In this document: positions 33,563-45,400 of the stretch, one piece after another | Layout: each line of letters opens with the position of its first letter | Numbering within the stretch: position 1 is the first letter of the stretch | NCBI GenBank assembly: GCA_023653785.1 | Contig: JAMKCH010002838.1 | Coordinates: 62,001 to 126,000 of the forward strand | Direction: 5' to 3' | Origin: Ophioderma brevispina | Lineage: Eukaryota; Echinodermata; Ophiuroidea; Amphilepidida; Ophiodermatidae | DNA length: 64,000 nt | Made by a program: the position numbers and the translations under genes | The notes under the pieces: model-generated | The model's database searches: none | Told to the model about the DNA's origin: nothing | Seen by the model: the letters and a program-made list of their open reading frames with translations, nothing else

Positions 33563-35639
33563 GGTCACTGTGTAATGATGAGTACCAGTATAATGTTTGA
33601 AAGTAGCAATACAGTGTGATTAAGAAAAATGATTCTCCAAGTTATAAACTCCAGTCTGTAAACATGGCCTAAAGAGCATTGGTGTTTTTCCTTCTAAGTC
33701 CATTTTTCTATATATCAACTTAAAAACCTTTCCAATCAAGTATCATATATACATTTATTTAAAAATACTGAAATGTTTTGAATATAGAAATACAAAGAGT
33801 AAAGGTCCATTCACAGTCCCCATGAAAATGATGTTTTGACACCACACCGATTGGTTGTATCTCAATGTTGACTATTGAGCATTTACAATTCACATCACAT
33901 TACATGAAAATTCATTGCGGTAGTGAATGGGGACAATAAAAGGACCTATGCTTTGATTTGGGTAACTTATTTTTCTTGATACATCACATGTGCTTGAAAT
34001 GGGTGAATTTAAGATCTGAAGTTCAGATCTAGTTCTTTCTTCCTTAATTTTATCTTTAAGGTAGAGTATTATGAAATCACACAGTTTCAACACTCAATAT
34101 CAAAAAAAAAACCATTTCTGTTCAGTCTTATCAACAATGTAATTATTTCAGTAATTATTTTATGTTTGTACCTAGATTTCCTCAATTCCTTCTAAGCCCA
34201 AAATGTTAATTGCCATCAAATAGTGTTGTCAGTTTAGTATCTATGGGTATATTACAGAGATGTAACAGAAGAATAGTGCCATTCTGAAAATCAAAATTTT
34301 GAACCGTCAGGAATGCCAAATTTTAGTGTATCATCCGGTGAAGCTCCGGGGCACGTATTCCTCGTACATGATGTTTAGAAGAGTACAAGACCCCCTTCTC
34401 CAAATAAATGGGTACTGTACTTTTGATGCAGTTTTACCTTTATCAATAACACTTTGATTCAGAAATTGAAAAAAAAATATTATTATTGTTACATATCCCG
34501 GATTTGTTACTTTATGGCCCAAATCCAGAAATTTCCAGAAAAGTTACATCTCTGGTATACGGTTATTTTAACTACAATAAGGAGTTCAATTCCATCAAAC
34601 CATGCAATCACTAGCCACCACCACTTCATAGGGTTGAAACATTTTCGACCAGGCAGTTTTTTTTGCCCAGTTAGAGATACCCACCCTCATGCACAGTTTC
34701 AATTGTTGACATCTCATTTGATTAACAGATTTTGATTGACAGCACCTCCATATTAGCCTTTATATTTGAACAAACTCTTTACAGCTCACAATATTTAAAT
34801 CAGAGTTGATCAAAAACTGTAATTTTGTGTTTAGGTTATCTTGACAAGACAAATCAACAGACAAGGGTTCTTTTCTAGTCATCCTTTAGCTGTAGCAAAT
34901 GGAAATTTTGATAAAACTGACAACAAAGTTTAAAGAAATGAAAAGGAATGCTGTTGGCAGGCAGAGCCCATTTTTGGAATGAATAATCCTTTGACATTAA
35001 CAAAAATGGGCAATTCCAGGTGATGTCCCCTTTGTAACGTCCATGACGCATTTTCTAGAGCTTTTATTTTTGTTAAATAACTGGAAGTTTTCTGAATTAT
35101 AGCTCTAATTAAAAAGAGGAGCTTCACTAAGCACATAATCTAAATTACACTTAGGAATGGTAAGTGAGTTACAATAAAACAAATGTAACACATGACGTTG
35201 TCCACAATGTAACCCATGACACTCATTTTGATATGTTTCTATATATAGTAATGTGTTATTCCTTGGATTCAAAGTTAGATACTGTGTTGCTATGGTTACA
35301 TATTAAACAGGAAACCCTGAAGCTTGAAGTTGCAACTTCAGAGAGCTTTTTAAGGATGTTGTCCAAAAAAAAATGCTTTTCCATTCTCGTAATGCCACAT
35401 GACATTCACTTCTAAAGCTCATATCTTTTTAATCAGTTGGAGTTCCCTAGAAATTGATGCCTCATGTTGAACATTAGAATGTCCACTAACATTACCACAA
35501 TAAAATTAAAATCCAAAGAATTTGGTTTATTGGAATACTTTTTGAATACAGGAGGTGGGATAAAAATGTAAGTTAATGACGGTGGAAATTGCACAAATGC
35601 ATATTTTATAATCTAGTTTATGTTAAAGGCATATCAGTG
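33563..35639. other. No gene seen
   Basis: AT-rich intergenic sequence. Open frames on both strands are short and unsupported. Confidence 0.45.
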
Positions 35640-35960
35640 TTTGCTAAATCAGCAAATGAAAAAAATTCATCAAAAAATCAGATTTTGCATGTAGTAACAA
35701 GTACAAGTATACAACAACACTGCAATGATTAAGACCAAAGCAATCCTAATAAGGAAAGAATCAGAGATTTTAGTCATTACGTCGTTCAGACACTTACTAC
35801 AAACACGTAATTGAAATGAGAATCTATCTTGGAACACTGCCGTTTTTTCCTTTCTGTTCAATTCTACAGCTGAAAAGGTAAAACTATGAGAATTCTACAG
35901 GCGTATCCTCACTTTGAAGCTATTCTGCTAATTCCAAATATTTGCAATCAACTATAGTGT
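35640..35960 (+). repeat. Dispersed repeat, copy 2
   Basis: Same family and orientation as 5090-5400, with many single-base differences and indels. AAATCAGATTTTGCATGTA marks the start and CACTTTGAAGCTATTCTG the end. Confidence 0.75.
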
Positions 35961-38816
35961 TCTTCATTGAAATCAATATGAAAAACAACTATAAATTTAA
36001 TATTTGATTACAAAAGGCAGAATTTTTAATATTAAATACAACTATTTGAAGAGCTAATCAAATGTATGATTAACAATATTATGATCTGTGGCAATTGGTT
36101 AAACATCACAAATTTCATTTTCACAGTGAAAATAGGCAACCTATAATGCAGTCAAAGCAATACAACAACAACAAAATCCACAAATAAGCTAGTCCATACT
36201 TTGATTACTCCAACAACAAATGTGTGGTGGTAAATCTAAATCCTTATACACAAGCTATTTGTTTGTGATGTCTGAAATTACCATTTCGAGTATGGATGAC
36301 ACGATACAAGGGTGTTGTTCAAAGTGGGTAAAGCCTTTGAATTTCCCAGGTTATAGAGCCCAGACAATATACCATGGTATATTCGTCTCATTTTAAGCCA
36401 CACTGACAGGCACCCCCTATTAGTGTCCAATACTTCAAAAAGGCTAACTGGGATATTCTCTATGGTTTCACGACTAGTCACACATTAATCAAAAAACATT
36501 AAAGAGCATCCCTTACATTCCATTCTTAAAATAAAAGCCCTTAGCATTATCTTTGCACCTGAAATTCCCAAAGTAAAAAACAATTGGTGATATGACTCAG
36601 GTAAACATGATTCACTTAAGTTGGTGTGTTTTTAACATGATATTTTCTTTCATACAACCTTTTTTAAGGATGGGACACCCTACAATTAAAGTGACCATTG
36701 GCTCTCTAATCACGACGTGAAATGGTAGTCACCATCATAAACTGAAATAGGAACGCGTCCCCAAATAAGGTCGTACTGATTATGTGGTCAAATAATAGTT
36801 AGAGCTATAAAATGACTCCTAAGTGACACCGTAGATACATTTGACCTCATCTGTTATCCCATATCTCATTGATAAACATACCAGTATGAACTTGTATCCT
36901 CAATGCACTAATAAGGCTACAGTAAGTTGAAAAAGTGTCAACAAAAAGGTGTCTACTAAATGTTGACACACAGACACATACACAAACACATCATGCTGAC
37001 ATAAGGTCTTTCCGTTTGCATCGGAATGACTAAAAATGTGCCCAATTCAAACTAAATAATTACAAAATCAGTTGCAGAATTTAAATATAACAACATACAT
37101 TAATGTTTGTTACATAAAAATATACGAGTGCAAAGCACCATTTGATAAAAGCTAAGTAAGATCATTTTACGTTCAAAATGGTGGCATTTTCTCTTCTACT
37201 CCTTTGCAGTGCATTCAAAGCTGTTTAGTTCAAACACAGGGAATACATCCTCTCTGAATACATGAGAAAATTATAATATCTCTCAATCCTTACACCTTAC
37301 ACAATCTTAAATAGCAACAAATATTTACATTGTAGTTGTAACTAGTAACTAAAAAGACAGCCCTTAGGGAGAAAATGCCTTCTTAAAGGGACCATAAAAT
37401 GAGCCCCTTTTGATACTCCAATTTGAGGCATTAACATTAGTCTATAAGGCACATACATGAATTACACATACAAATACTACTTTAAATAATCTTGCTTGCT
37501 AATTTCCATTTAAGAATCTCCCTTGAAGGCCTCTCTTGCAAGCTATCTGACTCAGCTAGGGCCACACAAGCAAATGCTCTTGAGAACTGAAGGAATCACA
37601 ACTTGCGTGATTAGTCAAGCTAAGAACACTCACAATGTTCTATTCCCAATGACTTCTACCCATCATGTCAAGCCTAAGCCTGCAATGAACCCTCCAAAAC
37701 TGCTTAATGAATATGTACCATGGTAGAATACAGAATACCATTACAATCCCCCATATTTTATCCTTAACATGACCACCGTAAAGGAGTTACTTCTGTCCAA
37801 TTAGCCTTAGTTTCTATCACATTAGCATATTGAGGATAATTGTGATGTTTATTAGGTTTAGTACATTGTCCAGTCAATTTCATGAAATCAGTTGAACATT
37901 GTTTTTACCTCAACTCAGTGACTATCGCTGTTCTATAATCCTATTGATCTGATTTAAAAGGGCTTTCCAGATTCTGATACCGTTTTTGTTTATGGTTCAC
38001 TATATAACTCCAAGAAAAGGTTATTTCAAAGTTCATTCAAACAGTTTGTGTTGGTATTCTGAGCAAAAGTTTGTATAATGCTGCCACATAAGCCACTGTG
38101 TTTAATTTTTTAAAAATATTGTTGTTTTCGAAATTGGCCGATAATTTTTCAGACCATTAAAATATGTCACGTCTAAATTGTGTTATTTATACTGTGAAGA
38201 ACACTCTGCCACTAATTGAAGAAAATTTGAAGGGATTTTCCAAGTGACGCTACTCCAAGATTAATTTAATACTCAAATGGCCAAAATGCATTTCTTCCTA
38301 ATTTTATAGAAGCTGGTCATCTCTGGTCATGATTGTTTATTATACATGTTAAAAACATTGCCACATCTATATTAAACTCGTAGTAGGTACGCGTGTTATT
38401 CACTTCTGCAGATAAAAATAAAATGAAACATACCTATATACAAGATTAGAAACCAAATTATAAAGTATGAATTGAATGCTACATGGAAAGTATTGCTGCG
38501 TGTAGAACCAAGCACAAGCACCAAAATGGTGATAGAAAAAGCCTGATCAGATTTGTTCTTGGAGGTAAAATTGTCAACTGATGGGAGTAAGAGATAGGAA
38601 ACGAAAGGTTCTAACACTGATTGATGACCAACATATCCATTATCAAAGTATGTCAGTGCACCTTATGCAACCAAACATTCTAAAAAAATTTGCAAAATTT
38701 TTATGCAAGGTTGGGTAGTACAAATGCACCAATTTCAAAAACAAATATCTAAGCAAAATGTTGTATACCAGGGAACACTAGTATAATTTTGACATGGGAT
38801 CAAATCAAACTAAATA
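35961..38816. other. No gene seen
   Basis: AT-rich sequence. I looked for splice-bounded coding on both strands and for inverted termini and found none I can support. TTAAAGGGACCATAAAATGA at about 37386 is close to GCCCCTTTTGAT at 37405, a weak local inverted pair. Confidence 0.4.
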
Positions 38817-39071
38817 GTTCAGGTGTGTAATAAATCAGGTCAACCAACCAGACATACCTTAAAGAGCAACCAATGTTGCCATCGCAACCTGCGATCTTCA
38901 GCTGGATAATGGTGATAAAACTGGACCAGGTTACTTCCGGTCACTTAGACCGGAAGTAGGTGTCATTTGAAGTGGGTGTCAGCTGAAGATCGCAGGTTGC
39001 GGTCGCAACGTTGGTTGCTCTCTAAGGTATATATGTCTGCTTGACCCGATTTATTACACATCTTTTGAACT
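38817..39071. mobile_element. Near-perfect 255 bp palindrome (foldback MITE)
   Basis: The left arm 38817-38903 (AGTTCAGGTGTGTAATAAAT, CAACCAGACATACCTTAAAG, GCAACCTGCGATCTTCAGCT) is almost the exact reverse complement of 38980-39071 (AGCTGAAGATCGCAGGTTGC, CTCTAAGGTATATATGTCTG, ATTTATTACACATCTTTTGA). The 76-base centre contains another palindrome, ACTTCCGGTCACTTAGACCG and onwards (38933-38957). Such a structure would fold into one long hairpin in RNA or single-stranded DNA. Confidence 0.85.
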
Positions 39072-40004
39072 AGAACCCAGATGAATGAGAGCTTACACAG
39101 TTTTAAATTAGTTAACAAAACCCAAGAAGACACTGCACCAGTAACAAAGTGATGATGCATAAAAACAAACACACACCATATGCTCCTTGCTTAATACCAG
39201 GGGATGCTTGCATTAAAAGGGGCTACTCATGTCCTTTCATCAACACTCAAAAATACACCCTTAATGGCATAGAACACCGGAAAATTTCCTGATCCTTGTG
39301 GTTCAATCCAGGTATTTTCCATTATGCATTACATGTAAGATTTACATGGTATTCCACATAGCAGTAGCATGACATTTGTATTTTGTATGCCAATAATTAA
39401 TGATGCATTTTCCCCATGCTATAATTTTCCCCATGCAAAATCAAAATCAAAACATCTTTCAGTGGGGAATGACTTATGAAATAGATAAGACCCTAGATGG
39501 TAACCTTGCAATAAAATATGCTCCTTTTATTTTCAATGTCTTTGATGCCATAAGCTCAAAACCTGAACCTTTTACAAAAAAAATTGTGAATGCAGATGCA
39601 TAGCAGTGCTCTCTCTTTAATATAGTATGTTGGTTGGAATCTACCAAGTATAATGTGTACCAATCATGTCATTACTTTGAATCAAATGTATGTTTGCATA
39701 TTAGAGAAACACATTTCTCTTTCTATGCATATGACTCAATTCTGTGGAATACAAATGCCTTCCTAGCTTCTCTGCGATTGATAAATTACCCTTTTATTAA
39801 ATTTATTACAAAACACATACATGCACTAGTCAGGATTAGGTTTGTCAATCCGCGCGGCTCGGACCATAACTGGTTTGAATGGGCAGGGTATGTTCAAACA
39901 GAATATGATTTCAAATGTAAGAAAATGTTCTATTTAAGTTAGCTTTTCAACCCACGGACACAATAATTCATGCAAGTAAACTTTCCCCGGGGTGTGTGAG
40001 GCCA
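39072..40004. other. No gene seen
   Basis: The open frame at 39634-39942 (plus, 102 codons) has ordinary composition, but no splice context or recognisable domain. The rest is AT-rich. Confidence 0.4.
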
Positions 40005-40505
40005 TGGACAAAAATACATCGGTCCTCGGACCGCATGTGTCACCTGCCGTCGCAGTTTGTAATGATAGGCCTCATATGACCTTTGACCTTGGCATATGAC
40101 CTTTGACCTCATCAATGGATGAGGGATACAATGTTGCACCTATGACTCAAGTTTGGTTCCAATTGAACTCCACTTTTCAATTTAGGTCAATTTTACATTT
40201 TCAGCTTATTTTACAACTTGACCTCACATGACCTTTGACCTTGGTATTTGACCTTTGACCTTGGTATTTGACCTTTGACCTTGGTATGTGACCTTTGACC
40301 TCATCAGCAAATGAGGGATCCCATGTTGCATCTATGACTCAAGTTTGGTTTAAATCCATCTAAGTAGGGAGATTACAGGTGGGCAAATGTTAACCCTTTT
40401 TCACAACAACAGACATCAAAAACAACAACAGACATCAACAACAGACAACAGTGGACAAAGTGATCCCTATGTGTTTTCCTGCCTTAGGGCAGGTGACACA
40501 AAAAG
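40005..40505. mobile_element. Repeat element with tandem TGACCTTTGACC words, copy 1
   Basis: It starts AAATACATCGGTCCTCGGAC and ends TGATCCCTATGTGTTTTCCT then GCCTTAGGGCAGGTGACACA. The inner end words GTGTCACCTGCC (left) and, in reverse complement, GTGTCACCTGCC (right) suggest inverted ends. Inside, TGACCTTTGACCT occurs at least six times, partly as a 20-base tandem (GGTATTTGACCTTTGACCTT, 40226-40310). Copy 2 is 52618-53210. Read on the minus strand the word is AGGTCAAAGGTCA, the DR1 site of RXR/HNF4/PPAR-type receptors; binding here is conjecture. Confidence 0.7.
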
Positions 40506-40849
40506 GAGGAAATATGCCCAAAACAGGCTGAAAATAAAAGAAAAAGATAACATTTTTGAAATCAGCTCAAAGAGGACATTTCACAACCCCTGCTTCTGTT
40601 TTAATAAGTTTGACTGATTATTATTCACAAAAGACATTTGTTCTGCATCGTCAAATTACATCAGATGCACGATTGGTCGCATTATTCTATTTATAGGTAT
40701 AGATTCATCCATGCTAACACCCATCCAGTTATCCTACTTACAAACAAGAAATTGACCAAAACAAAAATACAAGACAGAAGTCACTTGTACTAAGCCAGCA
40801 CAAAACTGCTTTTGATTATTCTGTTAACTAGTAATATCCTCTGGGGCTA

Positions 40850-41040
40850 TAACCCTAACCCTGACGTCGGTTTCTCCCAGGAGGAACTGAAGGAGTGAGG
40901 GAAGAGGGGAACAAGAAAAGTTGCAAATTCGGGTGGGATTCGAACCCAGGGCCCTTCGGGCCCCAGCCCCATGACCCGGGATAGCACGCTACGGCGGTGT
41001 TGCTGGCCCGGCCAGCGATTTCGTGCCCATATGAGTCTTG
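40850..41040 (-). mobile_element. tRNA-derived SINE (minus)
   Basis: On the minus strand TGGGTTCGAATCCCAC (40933-40948) is a perfect box B with paired T-stem. A GC-rich head (GCTGGCCGGGCCAGCAACAC) lies about 70 bases upstream, where box A would be. The non-tRNA part runs to about 40850 and ends near AGGGTTATAGCC. The D-arm is too degenerate for a working tRNA. Confidence 0.5.
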
Positions 41041-41533
41041 GTTTGATGATGTCATTGCTACTTTCTGGACATTTTTCTCAATTAACACAGTGAGTTTTGG
41101 TGAGATTTAGTTGTGCTAGGGTTAAAGCTCCACAAATGTTTTAAGGAATTTCTGTAACCTAATCACAGTTGAATTGCATAAGACATGATTCAAGATACCA
41201 GTCCAAAATCCCAGTCATGTCATTCCTGACATAGAGACAAGTGCATTTCTCCAGTATAGTATAGGATTAATTAACTTATGTTAAGCATTTACAGTTTATC
41301 TTTAATTACATACAATTATCACACAGGTATGAATATTGTGTCCAATAGTAATATTGCATTTTGTGGCATGCTTCAGTCCTGTTACAAGTTTAGCAGTAAT
41401 TCATTTACAAGTACATGTATATACTAATGCTAAATCAGGTAATGACAAAGTACTAAATAACTTATCTGGTACATATTTTAATCTGCTAATAGTAATAATT
41501 AAAATTCATAATTGTAGACATATCTGTAATGGT
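41041..41533. other. 3' flank of the IPMK gene; no other feature
   Basis: This is the presumed 3' untranslated region and flank on the minus strand. No canonical AATAAA is visible on the minus strand close to the stop; ATTAAA-type words occur at about 41300 and 41480. Confidence 0.4.
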
Positions 41534-42453
41534 TTAACTACTATGACACTCTAATAGTGTCCTTAATTGCCGTATAAGATTTCTAAGACCTACAAGATAA
41601 TTCTCATCCGTTGTATTGACATCAACTACATGTGTGAAGTCAATCATCTTCACATCGGCTAAAAGACGCCTTCTATTGCTATGATCCACACCATTGCTTT
41701 CACCTTGCCTTGGTTGGGAGGTTTTTGAATCGGCTGCATTCTGCCAGTCATGTGCATTGACCGATGACGCACCATGAGACAAATTTACCGACTGGTTGTC
41801 ACCGGGTCTCTGCAACCGCTGTTGCATCTCTCTCATTTGTGCAACAGTGACCCCCCTGCTGTTTTCCCCCTGTGAGACCCCTAATCCCATAGTGAGCCCT
41901 CTTTGGTTTGAATCTTGGAAGCCCTGAGATATTGCACTACAAATGTCGTCACTTCTTTCTTGTATCTCACCATTTATACCTACTGCACCATTCTGTAACT
42001 GCTTGCTTGCTGCGATTCTTGTAGATTGGATACGAGAGTCACATACACATTAGGTTGCACACTTTGACTATACAGTGCTTCACTGTGCCAACGAATTGTC
42101 TGTTTTATGCCTCATTATGTTACAAAATTCCTGGATGCTGGTCAGCGGATGGACTCGAAGCCACTGATGGCCAGTGTGGAGTAGTAGTTAATGACTACAT
42201 TAGAGTCATTTTCACAGCCTACGACTAGGCAGGTTTAACAGAGGCACCGGGTGGTGGTACAGTCAATGACAGTGAGTCACCATCGTACACAAGAAGGAGG
42301 GAGCTAGAAAGAAATGATACTTTTGTTGACCTTTCAAACCAGGTACCTTGATTTTCTATAGTTTATCGAAGTGGTTCGCACACTAGCGAATCAAGCGTGG
42401 GTTTCTCTTCACACATTGAAGAGAAGAAAAGAGGCAAGAAACGAAGCCAAATC
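41534..42453 (-). CDS. IPMK: IPMK last exon (SSLL and IDF motifs, C-terminus)
   Basis: The acceptor TTTTGTCATTGCAG ends at 42454. Blocks in order are FFSSMCEEKPTLDSLVCEPL (about 42350-42410), TWFERSTKVSFLSSSLLLVYDGD (about 42277-42345; SSSLLLVYDG near 42280-42311), a hydrophilic variable linker in several frames (CENDSNVVINYYSTLAISGF, QEFCNIMRHKTDN, WHSEALYSQSV), then an uninterrupted frame from about 42016 to the TAA at 41534 with DVKMIDFTHV (KMIDF at 41636-41650) and GLRNLIRQLRTLLECHSS. A single large last exon with a variable linker between SSLL and IDF is the known layout of animal IPMK genes. Roughly five shifts and one possible in-frame TAA (about 42360) interrupt it. Confidence 0.8.
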
Positions 42454-45400
42454 CTGCAATGACAAAAAATAGCACAGTTAAGTCACTTGCACAAGCGACA
42501 TTTTAAAAACTTATATCAGGAGTACATTGTATAAAAGATCATGCTAATGGATATATGTAATGTTAAAGAGTTTTCTAAATGATCTGCTCATTGGGTATTT
42601 ATTATACACATGGACCACCCCAAAGAAATATCAGGTATGCTGAGAAGTAGCCCAGAAGAAGAAGAAGAAGAAACAGTTAAACAGTACAAAGTAAATAAAG
42701 CCTACAAATGCAATGGGAACTCTCAATGAAGAAGTAAATTCTATCAGTTTGCGGGTGTGACAATCTCTATCTGGACATTTTGAGTGCATGCTGGACACCT
42801 TGAATCCAACAAAAATACACATATGCACAACACGTCCAAATTGATCAACACATCACACCCAATCTTAATCCGTGTTTGATTTGACTGAAATTTAATAAAA
42901 TGGTGGACTTTTGCTTGAATTTCGTCAGGATAGGTATTATAAGGCAGCGGCACAAGGGCAAGATCTCATAGCGTTTATAAAGGTGTCGCACCCATAACAA
43001 CTACATAATTTTGCCTAAAAGCAATTGTCTAAAATTATTAAAAAATCAGTTCTACGAGTGTCTCACTTCTAGTATGTTGAACCATTTTGTGAAAATGAAA
43101 CAAAACTCCTTTGTTCCACCTGAATATCATTGACCAAAGGATGTACACCACGTTCCATGACTCCATTTTTGCAAATAATGGTGCTATTGATATAAGTAAA
43201 TCCGCCGTATGAAGTAGGATGAATAGGACAACGGACAACTTCAGATTCCTGGGACTGCAAAACCCATTTTACTTTTAATGACGTTTCAAAAGCTTTGAAT
43301 TGTTTCACCACCCGGTTTAGTTTAGACTGAGCACAGGCCTCATTACGCAAGAAAAGAAACTCAAACTTATGCTGAGAGTTTAATAAACTTTGATCGCAAT
43401 ATTTAATCATTTATTCAAAAAGGGAAAACGAAGAGGAGGCAACCCTCCTGAAAGAAGTTTGATTGGCAAGCTATGACCTAACATCTTGGCAGAACCAACA
43501 CCCATTAAATTAATCATATTAATATTTGGAACTCTTTTCTATTCAATTAAAAGTTGTTCGGCAACGGTTTCACCTGCATTTCATATAGGTGAAGATTTTC
43601 ATTTCTGCATGAAACACCAATAAATTGCATTAGAAATGGGGTTACGCGGGAAGTTACTGGTTTGGTGGTTTCTGCAGAAGAAAGATGTTAGGTCACAGTT
43701 TCCAAAACAAGTTTTTTATCATTGAGCTGTTCACTTCGTTTCCCTTTCGAATAAAGGAGGAAATATAGGGTCAAGGAAAATTGAACACACAGTAGTTAGA
43801 ACCTCTACACTTATTTATTCGTGAAATGAGGACGGATAATTTGTGTTCCAATGTTCATGAAAAATAGCTTAATCTAAATGGGGTTGATTGTTTATTAAAC
43901 CGACATCTTTTCAGTTGCAAGGATACATAACAATGCTCTGAGTTCCAGATTATGAAAAAGGAATCTGTGACGTGTTGGTCTTCTACATACGAGCGGATTT
44001 ATTTATCAATAGCACCCATTCATTTGCTGGAGTCAATGAATCATGCTGTACATCACGTAGTCACGGAATATTAGGGCATACAATTGAGATGACCATTAAT
44101 TCATTTTTCTCGAATGTGACCACATACATAGAAGTGAGGAAAATCAAGGAGAACTGATTTCTATTATTTTAGGAAAATTATTTCGGAGAATTATGTACTT
44201 GACAGGGGTGACGCCACCTTGGTCCTTATCGAGCATCTTTTTCGCTTGGGCCTCATGGCCTATTACCAAAATAAGCATCATCAGCAACTTCCTTGCTAAA
44301 TTCTGGTGCATCTTGATTACTTCTGTATCTAAAATCTTTTTAGATACTGGGTTTTTTTCCTGAACTCTTCATGAGCATACATGTAGCTTCTTTTCTTTTG
44401 CTTCTGTTCCAACTTCTAACTTTGATGTGGAGTAGGATAACCTTCGGGAAGTCTTGCTTTTCATTTCTGTATTTCAAAGTCAGGTCTGAAAATTGCGTTC
44501 TTCACTGCTGTACTCTTTCTTTCCACCACTTCTTAGTTTCTATGTGACCGGTCTTATGGGTTAGTTCCATCTTTGGGTTTTGGCTGGAAGTTGATGCCAA
44601 ACTTTTCTTTTAAAAAAGTTTTAAAGGACTTCTCTGCTCACCATCTCAAATATGGGTCTTTGTAGATGGGTAGTAAATTCAATGTTCTGACAGTTCATAT
44701 CAAAACTCTTTGCATGCCCTTGTATCTCCAGCTTTGGGAAATTTTTAACCTTGCAAACAGATGGTTTGGATGTTCAGGTGGTCTTGTTTAGTTGGAGGAG
44801 TTTGCCTGTCAGGGTGAAACTGTGATGTGGTAATACCTGTCAGGATTCTAATGGTCTGGATTAGGAGTGAAGTGCTTGAAGGGGTCATTACTTCTTTGGA
44901 CTCTCTTCTGTGCACTTCCTACAAGGGTCTGCATGTGATACCAACTGCGGCTTGAGGACCAACTCTCTGTCTATAATCTGTTTGAGGTCCAAGTTGAAGG
45001 GACATCACCAGAGCTGCCCAAAAAACCAGTACATTCAGCAATCAGGGAGGTTTCACATAAAAATCAGGGATTGTTTTAAAGAATTACATGTAACCTAATG
45101 GAGGAGGCAAAACCTTCCTGAATCAGGGAGGTTGTCAATTTGTTTGTTATATGTACAAAAAATCAAATTAAATTTCAGGGATGCCTCCCTGGGAATAAGG
45201 GAGGGGTGGCAGCTCTGCATCATGCATGTGTTCTCTTTTTGCCCTTTAATCAAGTAAATTGCGAATTGCAAGAATTTATGCACATGAATAAAAAACAGCA
45301 CAATCTGAAAAACACTGCGAGCAAATGAGAGTCGCATAATGAGTCATCCTTGAACTTGAGGAGGGGGGAATTGAAAAGAGTTATAGTTCCATTGTTAACG

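Noticed and set aside
39634..39942. 102-codon open frame on the plus strand
   Set aside because: Composition is compatible with chance in AT-rich DNA, and there is no splice context or family resemblance.
40226..40310. CRISPR-like regular array
   Set aside because: The 20-base units are adjacent with no unique spacers. It is a plain tandem repeat within a eukaryotic mobile element.
40853..40865. Telomere-like CCCTAACCCTGAC
   Set aside because: Only two TTAGGG-type units at the end of a SINE, with no array.
43069..43410. The 113-codon minus-strand frame as an IPMK exon
   Set aside because: It has no similarity to the expected part between exon 4 and the last exon, and it belongs to the arm of a foldback element.
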